From Flavobacteriales bacterium (GTDB lineage: Bacteria > Bacteroidota > Bacteroidia > Flavobacteriales_D > Crocinitomicaceae): a stretch of DNA of 16,444 nt. Positions 1 to 8,184 of the stretch are shown piece after piece. Below the pieces are notes generated by a model that saw only the letters and a program-made list of their open reading frames with translations, was not told the DNA's origin and ran no database searches. The translations under genes and the position numbers were made by a program. How positions within the stretch are numbered: the stretch's first letter is position 1; each line of letters opens with the position of its first letter. The DNA lies in the NCBI GenBank assembly GCA_947462695.1, contig CANHQC010000009.1, forward strand, positions 1 to 16,444, given 5' to 3'.

Positions 1-1321
1 AAGGCAAAAGATTCGGATGATTAAGTTGAAAGTTATAAAGGCTAGTTGATCCGATCGCAAAACGAATTTTTGTGGGTTGAAAAAAACCTTCTGAAAACGA
101 AATATTGCCGTTCATCTCCAACAATTTCAATGCATAATAGGCCTCTTGGGCTTCCAACTGAAATGCCTTGCACCAGGTTGAAATGTTTAGTGGATAGGAT
201 TCACTAAGTCCTGAGCCAATAGCTATTTTTAGAAAATTGCAAAGCGACTGATAAATAAATTTAATCCGATCAATTTCAGGAAATTGCTGTGTTAAACGAT
301 TGTTATGTTCTTCAAGCTCCTTGTTATTCCATAATGCCAGTGTAACTGATTCCTTACCGTCTCTACCAGCCCTTCCTGCCTCTTGAAAGTAGGCTTCAAG
401 CGAAATGGGTAACTCGTAATGAAGTACATACCGCACGTCAGGTTTATCAATGCCCATCCCGAAAGCATTGGTCGCCACCATAACCCGGTTTTTATCTTCT
501 AACCATGCAGTTAACATGGCTTTTCTTTCTTGTTGATTCATTCCACCATGATAGACACCTGCTTTTATACCTTTTGAAATCAAGGCGCTACCCAATTCTT
601 TGACACTTTTTCGCGTTTGACAATATATAATGCCTGTTTGATTAGGGTATTGATCGATGTAAGTGAAAATTGTTCCCAATTTATTCGCACTTTCCTCTGC
701 ACAATAGGCAATATTTGATCGAACAAAAGACGCTTGATGTGTAGCTGGATTTCTCAATTCGAGTTGCGCACAAATATCATCTTGAACAATGTTAGTTGCT
801 GTCGCCGTTAATGCCATCAATGGAACCTCCGGATGAATCGCTCGCAATTTGGAAATCAACCGAAAAGAAGGCCTGAAATCATGGCCCCATTCCGAAATGC
901 AATGTGCTTCGTCAACAACGATCAATCCAACGTCCATTCGTTTGAATCGCTCTATAAATAAGGTGCTTTGAATGCGCTCTGGTGAAGTGTATAAAAATTT
1001 TAATCCGCCAAAACGTGCATTTTCCAGAATCATATCCAGCTCTTTGTAGCTCATTCCGCTCACAATTGCTTCGGCTCGAATCCCGCGTTTTTTCAAATTA
1101 GTGACTTGGTCATGCATCAGGGCTATAAGCGGGGAAATAACAAGCGTTATTCCTTCCCTTGCAAGTCCTGGCACTTGAAAACAAATTGACTTTCCACCGC
1201 CGGTTGGTAATAATGCCAACACATCTTTTCCATTGATCGCGTCTTCTACAATTTCTTCTTGTAAAGGACGAAAGTTGGAAAAACCCCAATAGTTCTTTAA
1301 GATTTCGATGCTTTTATTCAT
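1..1321 (-). CDS. recQ: RecQ-family ATP-dependent DNA helicase, C-terminus cut by window edge
   Basis: Superfamily 2 DNA helicase that unwinds DNA 3'-5' in repair and recombination. Translating the minus strand from the ATG at 1321-1319 gives 440 residues without a stop before the window edge. Motif 0 is near residues 12-21 (YWGFSNFRPLQ), Walker A is LLPTGGGKS (37-45, Lys44), the Walker B box is DEAH (137-140) followed by CISEWGHDFRPS, motif III is ALTATAT, and motif VI is QEAGRAGRDG (ending at 322). The 118 residues after motif VI lack the four-cysteine zinc cluster of E. coli RecQ; instead there is a helical stretch ending in a winged-helix-like segment. This fits a zinc-less RecQ subgroup that I associate with Bacteroidota. 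The start is set by an in-frame TAA about 30 bases upstream, with no other ATG between. It is divergent from ilvE. Confidence 0.93.
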   Translation of the reverse strand, partial: MNKSIEILKNYWGFSNFRPLQEEIVEDAINGKDVLALLPTGGGKSICFQVPGLAREGITLVISPLIALMHDQVTNLKKRGIRAEAIVSGMSYKELDMILENARFGGLKFLYTSPERIQSTLFIERFKRMDVGLIVVDEAHCISEWGHDFRPSFRLISKLRAIHPEVPLMALTATATNIVQDDICAQLELRNPATHQASFVRSNIAYCAEESANKLGTIFTYIDQYPNQTGIIYCQTRKSVKELGSALISKGIKAGVYHGGMNQQERKAMLTAWLEDKNRVMVATNAFGMGIDKPDVRYVLHYELPISLEAYFQEAGRAGRDGKESVTLALWNNKELEEHNNRLTQQFPEIDRIKFIYQSLCNFLKIAIGSGLSESYPLNISTWCKAFQLEAQEAYYALKLLEMNGNISFSEGFFQPTKIRFAIGSTSLYNFQLNHPNLLP

Positions 1322-1375
1322 CTTCTGCCGATGATGCCTCTTGCAATTGTTTAAATGAAGAAGACCCGTAAGACG

Positions 1376-1406
1376 TTTGTCTGATAAATCATTCTCCGTA
1401 TATTCG
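1376..1406 (+). promoter_or_regulatory. Candidate promoter for ilvE
   Basis: TTTG at 1376-1379 and TATATTCG at 1399-1406 are 19 bases apart. This resembles the Bacteroidota primary-sigma pattern TTG-N19-TAnnTTTG, with one mismatch in the -7 box (TTCG for TTTG). Transcription would start roughly 10-15 bases before the ilvE ATG at 1426. The assignment rests on pattern matching only. Confidence 0.3.
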
Positions 1407-1425
1407 CGTACACAAATACGACGCA

Positions 1426-2496
1426 ATGTTACAAAAAAGTCACCCCATTTCAGTTACCCGAACAACTAAATCACACTTTAATGATGTTGATTGGAACAAT
1501 TTACCGTTTGGTAAAGTTTTTTCAGACCACATGTTAGTGATGGAATACGCAGATGGGAAATGGCTTGATGCTGAGATTATTCCATTTGGAAATTTATCCT
1601 TACATCCCGCTACATCGGCCATTCACTATGGTCAGTCTATTTTTGAGGGTATGAAAGCAAACCGTTCTGTCAATGGTGATATTCTGATCTTTCGTCCTGA
1701 TATGAATGCGCAGCGTTTCAAAGAATCTTGCGAACGTATGTGTATGCCAGAAATACCTGAAGATTTATTCATTGAGTTGGTGCGTAAAACAGTCGAAGTT
1801 GACGCTGATTGGGTTCCATCTAATGAAGGTGAATCGTTATACATTCGACCTTTCATGTTCGCGACGGATGAGTTTGTTGGAATACGCCCTTCTGAAACAT
1901 ATAAATTTATCATTTTTACTTGTCCTGTTGGTGCATATTACTCTGAACCAGTGAACGTAAAAATTGAGGAATTCTATACCAGAGCAGCGATTGGGGGAGT
2001 CGGACGTGCAAAAACAGCCGGAAATTACGGAGCGTCTTTATTCCCAGCGAAACAAGGACAACTAAAAGGCTTTCACCAATTGGTTTGGACCGATGGTAAA
2101 GAGCACAAATACATTGAGGAATCAGGAACAATGAATATCGTTTTTGTAATTGATGGTGTTTTAATTACTCCTTCAGAAGATGCAGATACCATTTTAAGAG
2201 GCGTGACGAAAAGGTCAGTACTTGAAATAGCCGAAAAATGGGGAATTCCAATTGAGGAGCGAAAAGTCTCCGTTGAAGAAATAATAACTGCAGCCAAAAA
2301 TGGCACGTTACAAGATGCATTTGGAGCGGGAACAGCGGCAACGATTGCTTCGATTGCTAAAATAGGATACAGAGACGAAGTGTTGGAATTGCCACCACTT
2401 GAAACGCGAGAGATTTCGAAGAAAATAAAAAATTACCTTGACGATATTAAATCCGGGAAAACAGATGATGTTTTTGGGTGGTGTTTGAAGGTTTAA
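1426..2496 (+). CDS. ilvE: Branched-chain-amino-acid aminotransferase
   Basis: PLP-dependent transaminase of fold type IV that interconverts leucine, isoleucine and valine with their 2-oxo acids, using glutamate/2-oxoglutarate; cytosolic. The 356 residues match the usual length of the larger (eukaryote/Bacillus-like) BCAT subgroup. The N-terminal half has HYGQSIFEGMKA (67-78) and YIRPFMFATDE (139-149). The PLP lysine is expected at Lys196 in GRAKTAGNYGAS. The conserved EESGTMNIVFV (231-241) and the glycine-rich GAGTAA phosphate-binding loop near the C-terminus are present. ATG 1426 is the first ATG after the divergent promoter region and gives the expected N-terminus. It stands alone: a terminator follows 11 bases after the stop. 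A leucine dehydrogenase 10 kb away acts on the same substrates. Confidence 0.95.
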   Translation: MLQKSHPISVTRTTKSHFNDVDWNNLPFGKVFSDHMLVMEYADGKWLDAEIIPFGNLSLHPATSAIHYGQSIFEGMKANRSVNGDILIFRPDMNAQRFKESCERMCMPEIPEDLFIELVRKTVEVDADWVPSNEGESLYIRPFMFATDEFVGIRPSETYKFIIFTCPVGAYYSEPVNVKIEEFYTRAAIGGVGRAKTAGNYGASLFPAKQGQLKGFHQLVWTDGKEHKYIEESGTMNIVFVIDGVLITPSEDADTILRGVTKRSVLEIAEKWGIPIEERKVSVEEIITAAKNGTLQDAFGAGTAATIASIAKIGYRDEVLELPPLETREISKKIKNYLDDIKSGKTDDVFGWCLKV

Positions 2497-2507
2497 TTAA
2501 AATATCA

Positions 2508-2528
2508 GGCTCGAAAGAGCCTTTTTTT
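2508..2528 (+). terminator. Intrinsic terminator of ilvE
   Basis: GGCTC (2508-2512), GAAA loop, GAGCC (2517-2521), followed by seven T (2522-2528). The GNRA-type tetraloop on a perfect 5-bp stem with a T tract directly after the ilvE stop is a textbook rho-independent terminator. It separates ilvE from the secreted protein that follows. Confidence 0.9.
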
Positions 2529-2570
2529 ATGGAATTTAACGAACAGTTGTATCTATAGAGAAAATCACGC

Positions 2571-3932
2571 ATGCGTTATTTCTACTTATTCCTTTTCGTA
2601 GCTATATCTGTTGTCATTCGTGCGCAACAAGATAGTATGATTGTGCAGGTGCAATTGGAGGACCTTAAATCAACAGAATCCATACCGAATGCAACTGTTG
2701 AACTGATTCGAAATGGAGATAAATCAGTGAAAAGATCTACACCAACTGGTCGGGTAAGTTGGAAATTACAACTAGGGGATTTTGTTCAATTGAATGTATC
2801 ACATGCGCTTTACAATCCGAAATCAACCTCATTTGTGGTCAAACGAAAAAGCAATCCTGACACCCTTTTTGTTAGAGTTCGACTGGAATCATTGCAGATT
2901 CGTACCTTGGGAGATGTCGTGATTAAGCCACCGGGAGTTCCAGACACTGTTTTTGCTTCTGAAACGCTCAGTGTAGCCGATTTTGAACTATTACCAACAA
3001 ATGGTATGGTGCTACTCACATATCCTCGTCAATTGAAAAAAGGTGCTGATCTTATCGTTATGAATGGCGAAGAAAAGGTTTATCAGCGTGAAGTTCAAGA
3101 CACAGCCATTGAACTCGTAACTGATTTTAAAGGGGTTGTTCATGCTGTTTGTCGAAATAAAATAGAATCTCTCCTTGTTAACGAAAATTCGATTGAAGAA
3201 GCTGTGTTGACTCCTGAATATTTTTTCAATTATGTGGCGCCGATTGTAGATACTTCTTCTGTGAAATGGTTTTTTTCGAATTACAATAAAGACTACCCGG
3301 CATTTAATTATTTCGCTTTCGATGCGCAAGATTCTGCTTACATGAAGGTCACTGAAATCAAAGATGAATTAATGATGGAACTGTACCGTTCTGAATACAA
3401 ATGGGTCGATGTACGCACAAAGCTTTGGGCCAAAAACAAAGAGTTGGAAACGGGAATTGATGCGGAGGTTTGGGTTGGAGCCAATTATTTTACCCAATCG
3501 ATTTATTATAAATCGCTGTATGCGCCGCTTTTCGAGAAGCAAGACACCTTGTTTGTGTTTGATTATTATAAAGATCAATTGAGAACTTACAATTCTTCTG
3601 GAAATGCGTTAGACACCATTCCACTTTTTCATCAGTATAACCCGAAGAAATCTGGCTGGAAGAACCACCTAATTCAGGATAAATCTACAGGAGATATTTA
3701 TGCGTTATTCGAACGCTCGGGGTACAGCTACCTCGGTAAAATTGATTTAAACAACGCTCAAATAAAGGAAACCGTTCGATTAACAAACCGCTACATTGAT
3801 AAAATAAGTATTAAAGATGAGTTTGTTTATTACATCTACCGTCCTTTCGAATCGGCTCAAAAAAAGTTCTTGTACAAAGAGCGACTTCCGTACAACCTAT
3901 CGGTCCAATCTAAGGAAACGATACACGAATAG
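2571..3932 (+). CDS. Secreted protein of unknown function with N-terminal beta-sandwich-like region
   Basis: I do not recognise a characterised family. The 453-residue product starts with a signal peptide (MRYFYLFLFVAISVVIRAQQ, cleavage expected near Ala18-Gln19). Residues about 24-105 look like a carboxypeptidase-regulatory/Ig-like beta sandwich, of the kind Bacteroidota attach to outer-membrane and periplasmic proteins: phrases such as IPNATVELIRNGD and a TPTGRVSWKL turn. The rest alternates short beta-strand-like segments with turns, rich in Tyr, Phe, Asp and Lys. The last ~180 residues (WVGANYF, IYALFERSGYSYLGKIDL, FVYYIYRPFESAQKK) could be blades of a propeller, but I cannot prove this. 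There is no lipobox and no T9SS C-terminal sorting domain. Its last 23 bases overlap the convergent nuclease-family gene. A structural or binding role in the envelope is possible. Confidence 0.85.
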   Translation: MRYFYLFLFVAISVVIRAQQDSMIVQVQLEDLKSTESIPNATVELIRNGDKSVKRSTPTGRVSWKLQLGDFVQLNVSHALYNPKSTSFVVKRKSNPDTLFVRVRLESLQIRTLGDVVIKPPGVPDTVFASETLSVADFELLPTNGMVLLTYPRQLKKGADLIVMNGEEKVYQREVQDTAIELVTDFKGVVHAVCRNKIESLLVNENSIEEAVLTPEYFFNYVAPIVDTSSVKWFFSNYNKDYPAFNYFAFDAQDSAYMKVTEIKDELMMELYRSEYKWVDVRTKLWAKNKELETGIDAEVWVGANYFTQSIYYKSLYAPLFEKQDTLFVFDYYKDQLRTYNSSGNALDTIPLFHQYNPKKSGWKNHLIQDKSTGDIYALFERSGYSYLGKIDLNNAQIKETVRLTNRYIDKISIKDEFVYYIYRPFESAQKKFLYKERLPYNLSVQSKETIHE

Positions 3933-4866
3933 AAACAGGTAAATGATCGGAATAACCGCCTAAATATTTTGTGCCAGCATATGTGCGGAAAGGAACCATT
4001 TTTCCTTTGTATTCAGTGATTAAAAAGTCGAACGAATGAATTTTTCCTGATCCAGAAATAACCTTCATTGAAGAGGATGTCAATAACCCGTTTGAAACCA
4101 TTAGATGGTCTAATACGTCCCATTCATCTTTGTAATTATGTGTTCCTCCATAGATTCCGGACGACTTATCGATCATTGGAACCATTCGTTCTGCAATTTT
4201 TTTAGGCGCTTTATCAGATGGATGATCGTTTAAATCGCCCATGAAAACAATTTTTGTAGCGGGTTGCGCTTGTAAAACGGAATCAATAAATACGCGAGCG
4301 GTTTCAGCTGCTTTTAGTCGCAATGGTTCACTTTCGTCTTGTCCACTTCTTCGGCTTGGCCAATGGTTGACCATGCAAAAAATAGTGTCTTTTTTTGTGC
4401 GGAATTTAGCCCAAACAATATCCCGTGTAGTCGCCTCGGTTTGTCCGGGTAAAACAAAACGAAGCTTGCCGGAAGAAACAACTTTAAGTGTTTTTTGATC
4501 ATACACCATTCCTACATCAATTCCACGCGCATCTGGACTATCGTAATGCACGATTCCATATTTCTTCAGTCGTTTGTTGAAGGTTAAGACATCTTGCATT
4601 ACTTGTTGGTTTTCAACTTCGCAAAATCCCATGATTACCGGATATTGTAATGCCTGAATGACTTGATTGATGTGCTGAATTTTCTCTTCATAGCGCTTTG
4701 AAGTCCAGTTGTTTTTTCCTGCTGGTAAAAATTCTGCATCGTCATTTACACCATCAATGGTATCGAATAAATTCTCCACATTGTAAAATGCAACGGATCG
4801 TTCTTTTTGACTAAATGAAAGAAAGAAAAGAGAGAAAGTAATTAATAGCGATAGCGTAATTTTCAT
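3910..4866 (-). CDS. Exported endonuclease/exonuclease/phosphatase (EEP) family protein
   Basis: Metal-dependent hydrolase of the EEP (DNase I/ExoIII-like) superfamily; the substrate could be nucleic acid or a phosphodiester. The 318-residue product has a signal peptide (MKITLSLLITFSLFFLSFSQ), so it acts outside the cytoplasm. Superfamily motifs are in order: FYNVENLFDT (27-36), the metal-binding Glu in GFCEVEN (80-86), RGID (114-117), VNHWPSRRSG (166-175, His168), FMGDLNDHPSD (208-218), WDVLDHLMVS (249-258) and the terminal GGYSDHLPVS (303-312, Asp307-His308). The full catalytic set is present, so it should be active. I chose ATG 4866 over a TTG 21 bases upstream because the signal peptide begins there and the TTG lies inside a promoter -7 box. 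The 3' end overlaps the convergent gene by 23 bases. No PhoX, sphingomyelinase or specific subfamily hallmark is evident. Confidence 0.92.
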   Translation of the reverse strand: MKITLSLLITFSLFFLSFSQKERSVAFYNVENLFDTIDGVNDDAEFLPAGKNNWTSKRYEEKIQHINQVIQALQYPVIMGFCEVENQQVMQDVLTFNKRLKKYGIVHYDSPDARGIDVGMVYDQKTLKVVSSGKLRFVLPGQTEATTRDIVWAKFRTKKDTIFCMVNHWPSRRSGQDESEPLRLKAAETARVFIDSVLQAQPATKIVFMGDLNDHPSDKAPKKIAERMVPMIDKSSGIYGGTHNYKDEWDVLDHLMVSNGLLTSSSMKVISGSGKIHSFDFLITEYKGKMVPFRTYAGTKYLGGYSDHLPVSIRVSFP

Positions 4867-4884
4867 AAATGGGCAATTGTTTAA

Positions 4885-4914
4885 CAAAGATAAGTGAATG
4901 CGAGTTGGTTACAG
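4885..4914 (-). promoter_or_regulatory. Promoter of the EEP-family gene
   Basis: On the minus strand TATCTTTG (4885-4892) matches TAnnTTTG exactly, and CTG at 4912-4914 sits 19 bases upstream, close to the TTG -33 element of Bacteroidota. The start point would lie around 4878-4881, leaving a 5' leader of about 12-15 bases before ATG 4866. This shows the nuclease gene has its own promoter between it and wbqC. Confidence 0.55.
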
Positions 4915-4938
4915 TTAATTCAATGTAAACTTTTCAAC

Positions 4939-5535
4939 TTAACTGCGAGTAATCCAGTTTCTAGCCATTGGACCTTCATTAAAGATTAGATCAAGAATAC
5001 TTAAATGATCGATGAATTGATCTTGTTTAGTAAACACTTGCTTGTAATGAGGATAGTTTTTAGCTGTAGAAAATGAATCTTTTCGATGGTCCATAAAATC
5101 ACCTTTCTGTTCATGCGAACAGGATAACTGAAACGGAATTGCCAAGTCGAGCCAGTGACAAACCAATTCAATTGAGGCAAGATTTAAGGAAAGCAAATCG
5201 CTTGCAGAGTGTTCCAAAAAACGCTCAATGTCATACGTGTAATAGTCATAAAATGGAGCGGAAGAATAGGCGCTTTCTAACGATTTAAGGTGATTCTTTC
5301 GCCAATCTTGCTGATTAGCAACGAGTATGTTACATATCGGCGTTTTCGAACCAAAAGGCTTACTGACAGGAACGGTTAAATCCAATTTTCCGTTGGCAGA
5401 AAGAATAGAAAACCGATTGATTTCCTGTTGTTTATAGAAGTGCTCATGTTGTTCAAACACGATCACTTCTGTGTTATACAGCGATTTGAAGTAAGCTATA
5501 TTTCCAAAGTAACGCGCTGGAAATAAACCTGTCAT
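4939..5535 (-). CDS. WbqC-like family protein
   Basis: Member of the WbqC-like family (DUF/PF08889 type), 198 residues, about the usual length. Recognisable parts are an N-terminal FPARYFGNIAYFKSL, HEHFYKQQEINRFSILSANG with LDLTVPV (about 31-56), and WRKNHLKSLESAYSSAPFYDYY (about 78-99). The family's namesake comes from an O-antigen cluster, but its biochemical role is not established. No signal peptide or membrane segment is visible, so it should be cytosolic. Its ATG overlaps the lepB stop by one base (TAATG), which points to translational coupling as last gene of the parA-to-wbqC block. No convincing terminator follows; the next gene has its own promoter. Confidence 0.88.
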   Translation of the reverse strand: MTGLFPARYFGNIAYFKSLYNTEVIVFEQHEHFYKQQEINRFSILSANGKLDLTVPVSKPFGSKTPICNILVANQQDWRKNHLKSLESAYSSAPFYDYYTYDIERFLEHSASDLLSLNLASIELVCHWLDLAIPFQLSCSHEQKGDFMDHRKDSFSTAKNYPHYKQVFTKQDQFIDHLSILDLIFNEGPMARNWITRS

Positions 5536-7457
5536 TAACGAATGAGTTTAAACAATCTTTCCCAACGAATACCAATTTCAGGATCAACACTTTTCGAGAA
5601 CCAAACCATTGACGCTCTACCAACTACGTGGTCTTCAGGAACAAATCCCCAAACGCGTGAATCTGCAGATTGGTAACGGTTATCTCCCATTAACCAATAG
5701 TAATTCATTTTGAACGTATAACTTGTCGCTTTTTTGCCATCAATTAAAATGGTTCCGTTCACTTTTTCAACTAGCTTATGGCCTTCGTATGCTGTGATGA
5801 TTCGGCGGTACCAAGCAATATTTTTAGCAGATAACTGAACAGTCTGTCCTTTTTTTGGCACTTGAAAACGAGTGAAATCTGTCATTGTATTATTGACATA
5901 CAGGTCTTTCGGGAAATATTCCAGATTCCGAATGAAATCAGCACCTGATGGTTTGTAGTCCGGATTATCTGAATATTGAGGAACTAAGTAACGTGAAAAT
6001 TTGGCTTCTGGATGAGAACGTTTCAGTTGACGCAATTGGTCAGCTGTCAGGTGCATGGTATACGTAGCGCCTTGATCGTTCGTAAAGTAATCGTTCCGGC
6101 TTTTTTCGAGACCGAATTTTTCCATCATAGTAGACTTACTTGGCTCAACAAAGTTGGTAACTGTATACTGCAGGTTTTGAAAAGGTGGAATAAATCCAGG
6201 TTTTCCGTTAATGAATAAGCGCGATCCTTTAATTTCGACCCAATCACCAGGCACCGCCACACAGCGCTTGATGTAATTCTCTCGTTTGTCAACAGGACGG
6301 TAAACCAATCCAAAGTGCTCGATAGATAGCATGTTGCCCATTTCGTCTTGTTCATGAGCTATTTTTTCTTCTGCTAGCATCGTGCGTGCCTCATTCATCC
6401 ATTTACCAAGATTCTTGATAAATACATCTGCATTCAACGTTTGAAAACGCTCTTCAGCCATGTAACGTGAATAGGCAGAAAGTCGCTCAGGATCAAATTG
6501 TTGAGTTGGGGCACTTTTAACAATACTATCTGAAATTTTCGCAGCTAATTCATTGATGCGACCATCGAACTCTTGTTTGAATAACCACTGTGCCTCGCGT
6601 ATGACAATTCCGTAATAATCATGCCCCATCAATCCTAATGGACGGGTATCATAGACTGCTGTATCGCCTGATGGGTAATTGAAAACAACTACGTCATTTC
6701 TATTAATCGATGTAAATCCGGGTAAGCGGAAATATTCCCCTTTTTCAAGGGTCGTGTACGATTTTATATTCACCCATGGCACGGTATTGTGAACTAGTGG
6801 ATAGGAGAGAGGGGTTACCGGAACCTTTGGACCGTACGCCAGTTTGTTCACAAAAAGAAAATCTCCGACTAATAGCGTTTTTTCCATTGATCCGGACGGA
6901 ATCTGGAAAGGTTCAAACACATATGTTCGAATAATACTTGCAGCAATTACTGCGAACATAATATTGTCTCCCCATTCTTTTACTTTTGATTTATCTCCCG
7001 GTTTTTCTCTCGTTATCGCGTCAAAAAGCAAGGCTATGGCATGACCCAGAACCGGCAGAGATAAAAAGAGTGCAATATGATCACCCCACTTTCTATTTTC
7101 AGCTTCTTTGCTGTTTGCCCAATTGGTTGCCGGTAAGATAGAATCTTGTGATCGCGCGATTTTCGCTAAAATCAAGTAAGGGAAAAAGATCCCTTGCAAC
7201 GTGTCCGACCAAGAATAATAGCCAAATCGACGGATATATGATGTGTTTACAACCGACCACATAGCTATATGAACGCCAGGAAATAACATGAGTAGTGACC
7301 ACCACGGCTTCTGTGTTCCAAGTTTGAATGCTATGAAATAATTGTAACCTGGAATTAAGGCTTCCCAAGACTTGTGTCCGGCCTTTTCAAAACTTCTCCA
7401 CCACATCGCTAGATAGGGATGTGCCAACAAAATAAGGTAAAAATAAAGCGTATGCAT
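5535..7457 (-). CDS. lepB: Signal peptidase I, enlarged Bacteroidota type
   Basis: Inner-membrane serine protease that removes signal peptides from exported proteins. The 640 residues make it about twice the size of E. coli LepB. Residues 1-165 hold several hydrophobic segments (near 5-18, 50-70, 88-100, 128-145). A further segment at 166-181 leads into the catalytic region: box B FQIPSGSMEKTLLVGDF with Ser190, box C NRNDVVVFNYP (252-262), box D YIKRCVAVPGDWVEI with Lys397, and box E MGDNRYQSADSRVWG (590-604). The Ser/Lys pair is intact. Two large insertions, about 135 residues between boxes C and D and about 165 between D and E, are charged and soluble, so they probably form an extra periplasmic domain. 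It starts 2 bases after dapB and overlaps wbqC by one base. Confidence 0.95.
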   Translation of the reverse strand: MHTLYFYLILLAHPYLAMWWRSFEKAGHKSWEALIPGYNYFIAFKLGTQKPWWSLLMLFPGVHIAMWSVVNTSYIRRFGYYSWSDTLQGIFFPYLILAKIARSQDSILPATNWANSKEAENRKWGDHIALFLSLPVLGHAIALLFDAITREKPGDKSKVKEWGDNIMFAVIAASIIRTYVFEPFQIPSGSMEKTLLVGDFLFVNKLAYGPKVPVTPLSYPLVHNTVPWVNIKSYTTLEKGEYFRLPGFTSINRNDVVVFNYPSGDTAVYDTRPLGLMGHDYYGIVIREAQWLFKQEFDGRINELAAKISDSIVKSAPTQQFDPERLSAYSRYMAEERFQTLNADVFIKNLGKWMNEARTMLAEEKIAHEQDEMGNMLSIEHFGLVYRPVDKRENYIKRCVAVPGDWVEIKGSRLFINGKPGFIPPFQNLQYTVTNFVEPSKSTMMEKFGLEKSRNDYFTNDQGATYTMHLTADQLRQLKRSHPEAKFSRYLVPQYSDNPDYKPSGADFIRNLEYFPKDLYVNNTMTDFTRFQVPKKGQTVQLSAKNIAWYRRIITAYEGHKLVEKVNGTILIDGKKATSYTFKMNYYWLMGDNRYQSADSRVWGFVPEDHVVGRASMVWFSKSVDPEIGIRWERLFKLIR

Positions 7458-7459
7458 AG

Positions 7460-8182
7460 TTAAAAGTTTAAGACATCAGACATAGTAAATACACCATTTC
7501 GATCAACAAGCCATTCGGCAGCAATGACAGCTCCTTGAGCAAAACCTTTGCGGTTGTGAGCCACATGTTCAATGGTGATCGTATCTACCGGTGAGGTATA
7601 ATGAATGGTATGTGTTCCAGGAACGTCCGGTTCGCGGTAAGAAGTCACAGCCAATTGTCCTTGAGTGGTGTGCGGTTTTTTCTCTTCACCTAGAACCCAA
7701 GAAATGTAATCCGAATGATTTTCCAAAATTCCATTAGCCAATGATAGGGCTGTCCCGCTTGGCGCATCCAACTTCTGTACATGATGAATTTCATCCAAAC
7801 AAACAGTATATTCTGGCTGACCGGACATTAATTGCGCTAGTTTTTTATTGATTTCAAAAAAAATATTGACACCTATGCTAAAGTTGGAGGCATGCAAAAG
7901 TGCACCATTTCTCTTTGTGACAAAATCTTCTACATCTTTAAGGTTGTCATTCCAAGCAGTTGTTCCAACGACAATAGGAACATGTTGTTCTACGCACCTT
8001 TTAATATGTTCCACTGCAAGTTCTGGACGAGAGAACTCAATGGCTACATCAGCTGTCGATAAATCAACCTCGTCAATTGGCAACTCACTGTTTACAATAG
8101 CCACAATGGTGTGTCCGCGTTCTAAAGCAATTTGTTCGATGGCTTTCCCCATCTTTCCGTATCCAATAAGCGCAATATTCAT
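7460..8182 (-). CDS. dapB: 4-hydroxy-tetrahydrodipicolinate reductase
   Basis: Cytosolic NAD(P)H-dependent enzyme of the lysine/diaminopimelate pathway, reducing hydroxy-tetrahydrodipicolinate to tetrahydrodipicolinate. This supplies both lysine and the peptidoglycan cross-linking residue. The 240 residues are slightly shorter than the 265-275 of E. coli type and normal for Bacteroidota. The nucleotide-binding glycine loop is IGYGKMG (6-12), VVGTTAW is at 71-77, and the catalytic stretch HHVQKLDAPSGTA (133-145) has His133/His134 and Lys137. The C-terminus has the family's HVAHNRKGFAQGA. It is 2 bases from both neighbours (DUF5683 upstream, lepB downstream), inside the six-gene block. Confidence 0.96.
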   Translation of the reverse strand: MNIALIGYGKMGKAIEQIALERGHTIVAIVNSELPIDEVDLSTADVAIEFSRPELAVEHIKRCVEQHVPIVVGTTAWNDNLKDVEDFVTKRNGALLHASNFSIGVNIFFEINKKLAQLMSGQPEYTVCLDEIHHVQKLDAPSGTALSLANGILENHSDYISWVLGEEKKPHTTQGQLAVTSYREPDVPGTHTIHYTSPVDTITIEHVAHNRKGFAQGAVIAAEWLVDRNGVFTMSDVLNF

Positions 8183-8184
8183 AA

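Noticed and set aside
4864..4887. TTG at 4885-4887 as start of the EEP-family gene
   Set aside because: The three bases are the end of a TATCTTTG promoter box, and the signal peptide begins at the ATG at 4866.
4912..4945. Inverted repeat CAGTTAA...TTAACTG after wbqC as a terminator
   Set aside because: Arms are only 7 bp with a 20-base loop, there is no T tract, and one arm overlaps the wbqC stop codon and the -33 region of the next gene.
5022..5034. TGTTTAGTAAACA quasi-palindrome resembling half of the 20-bp palindrome
   Set aside because: It lies within wbqC coding sequence, is odd-centred and AT-rich, so chance is the simplest explanation.
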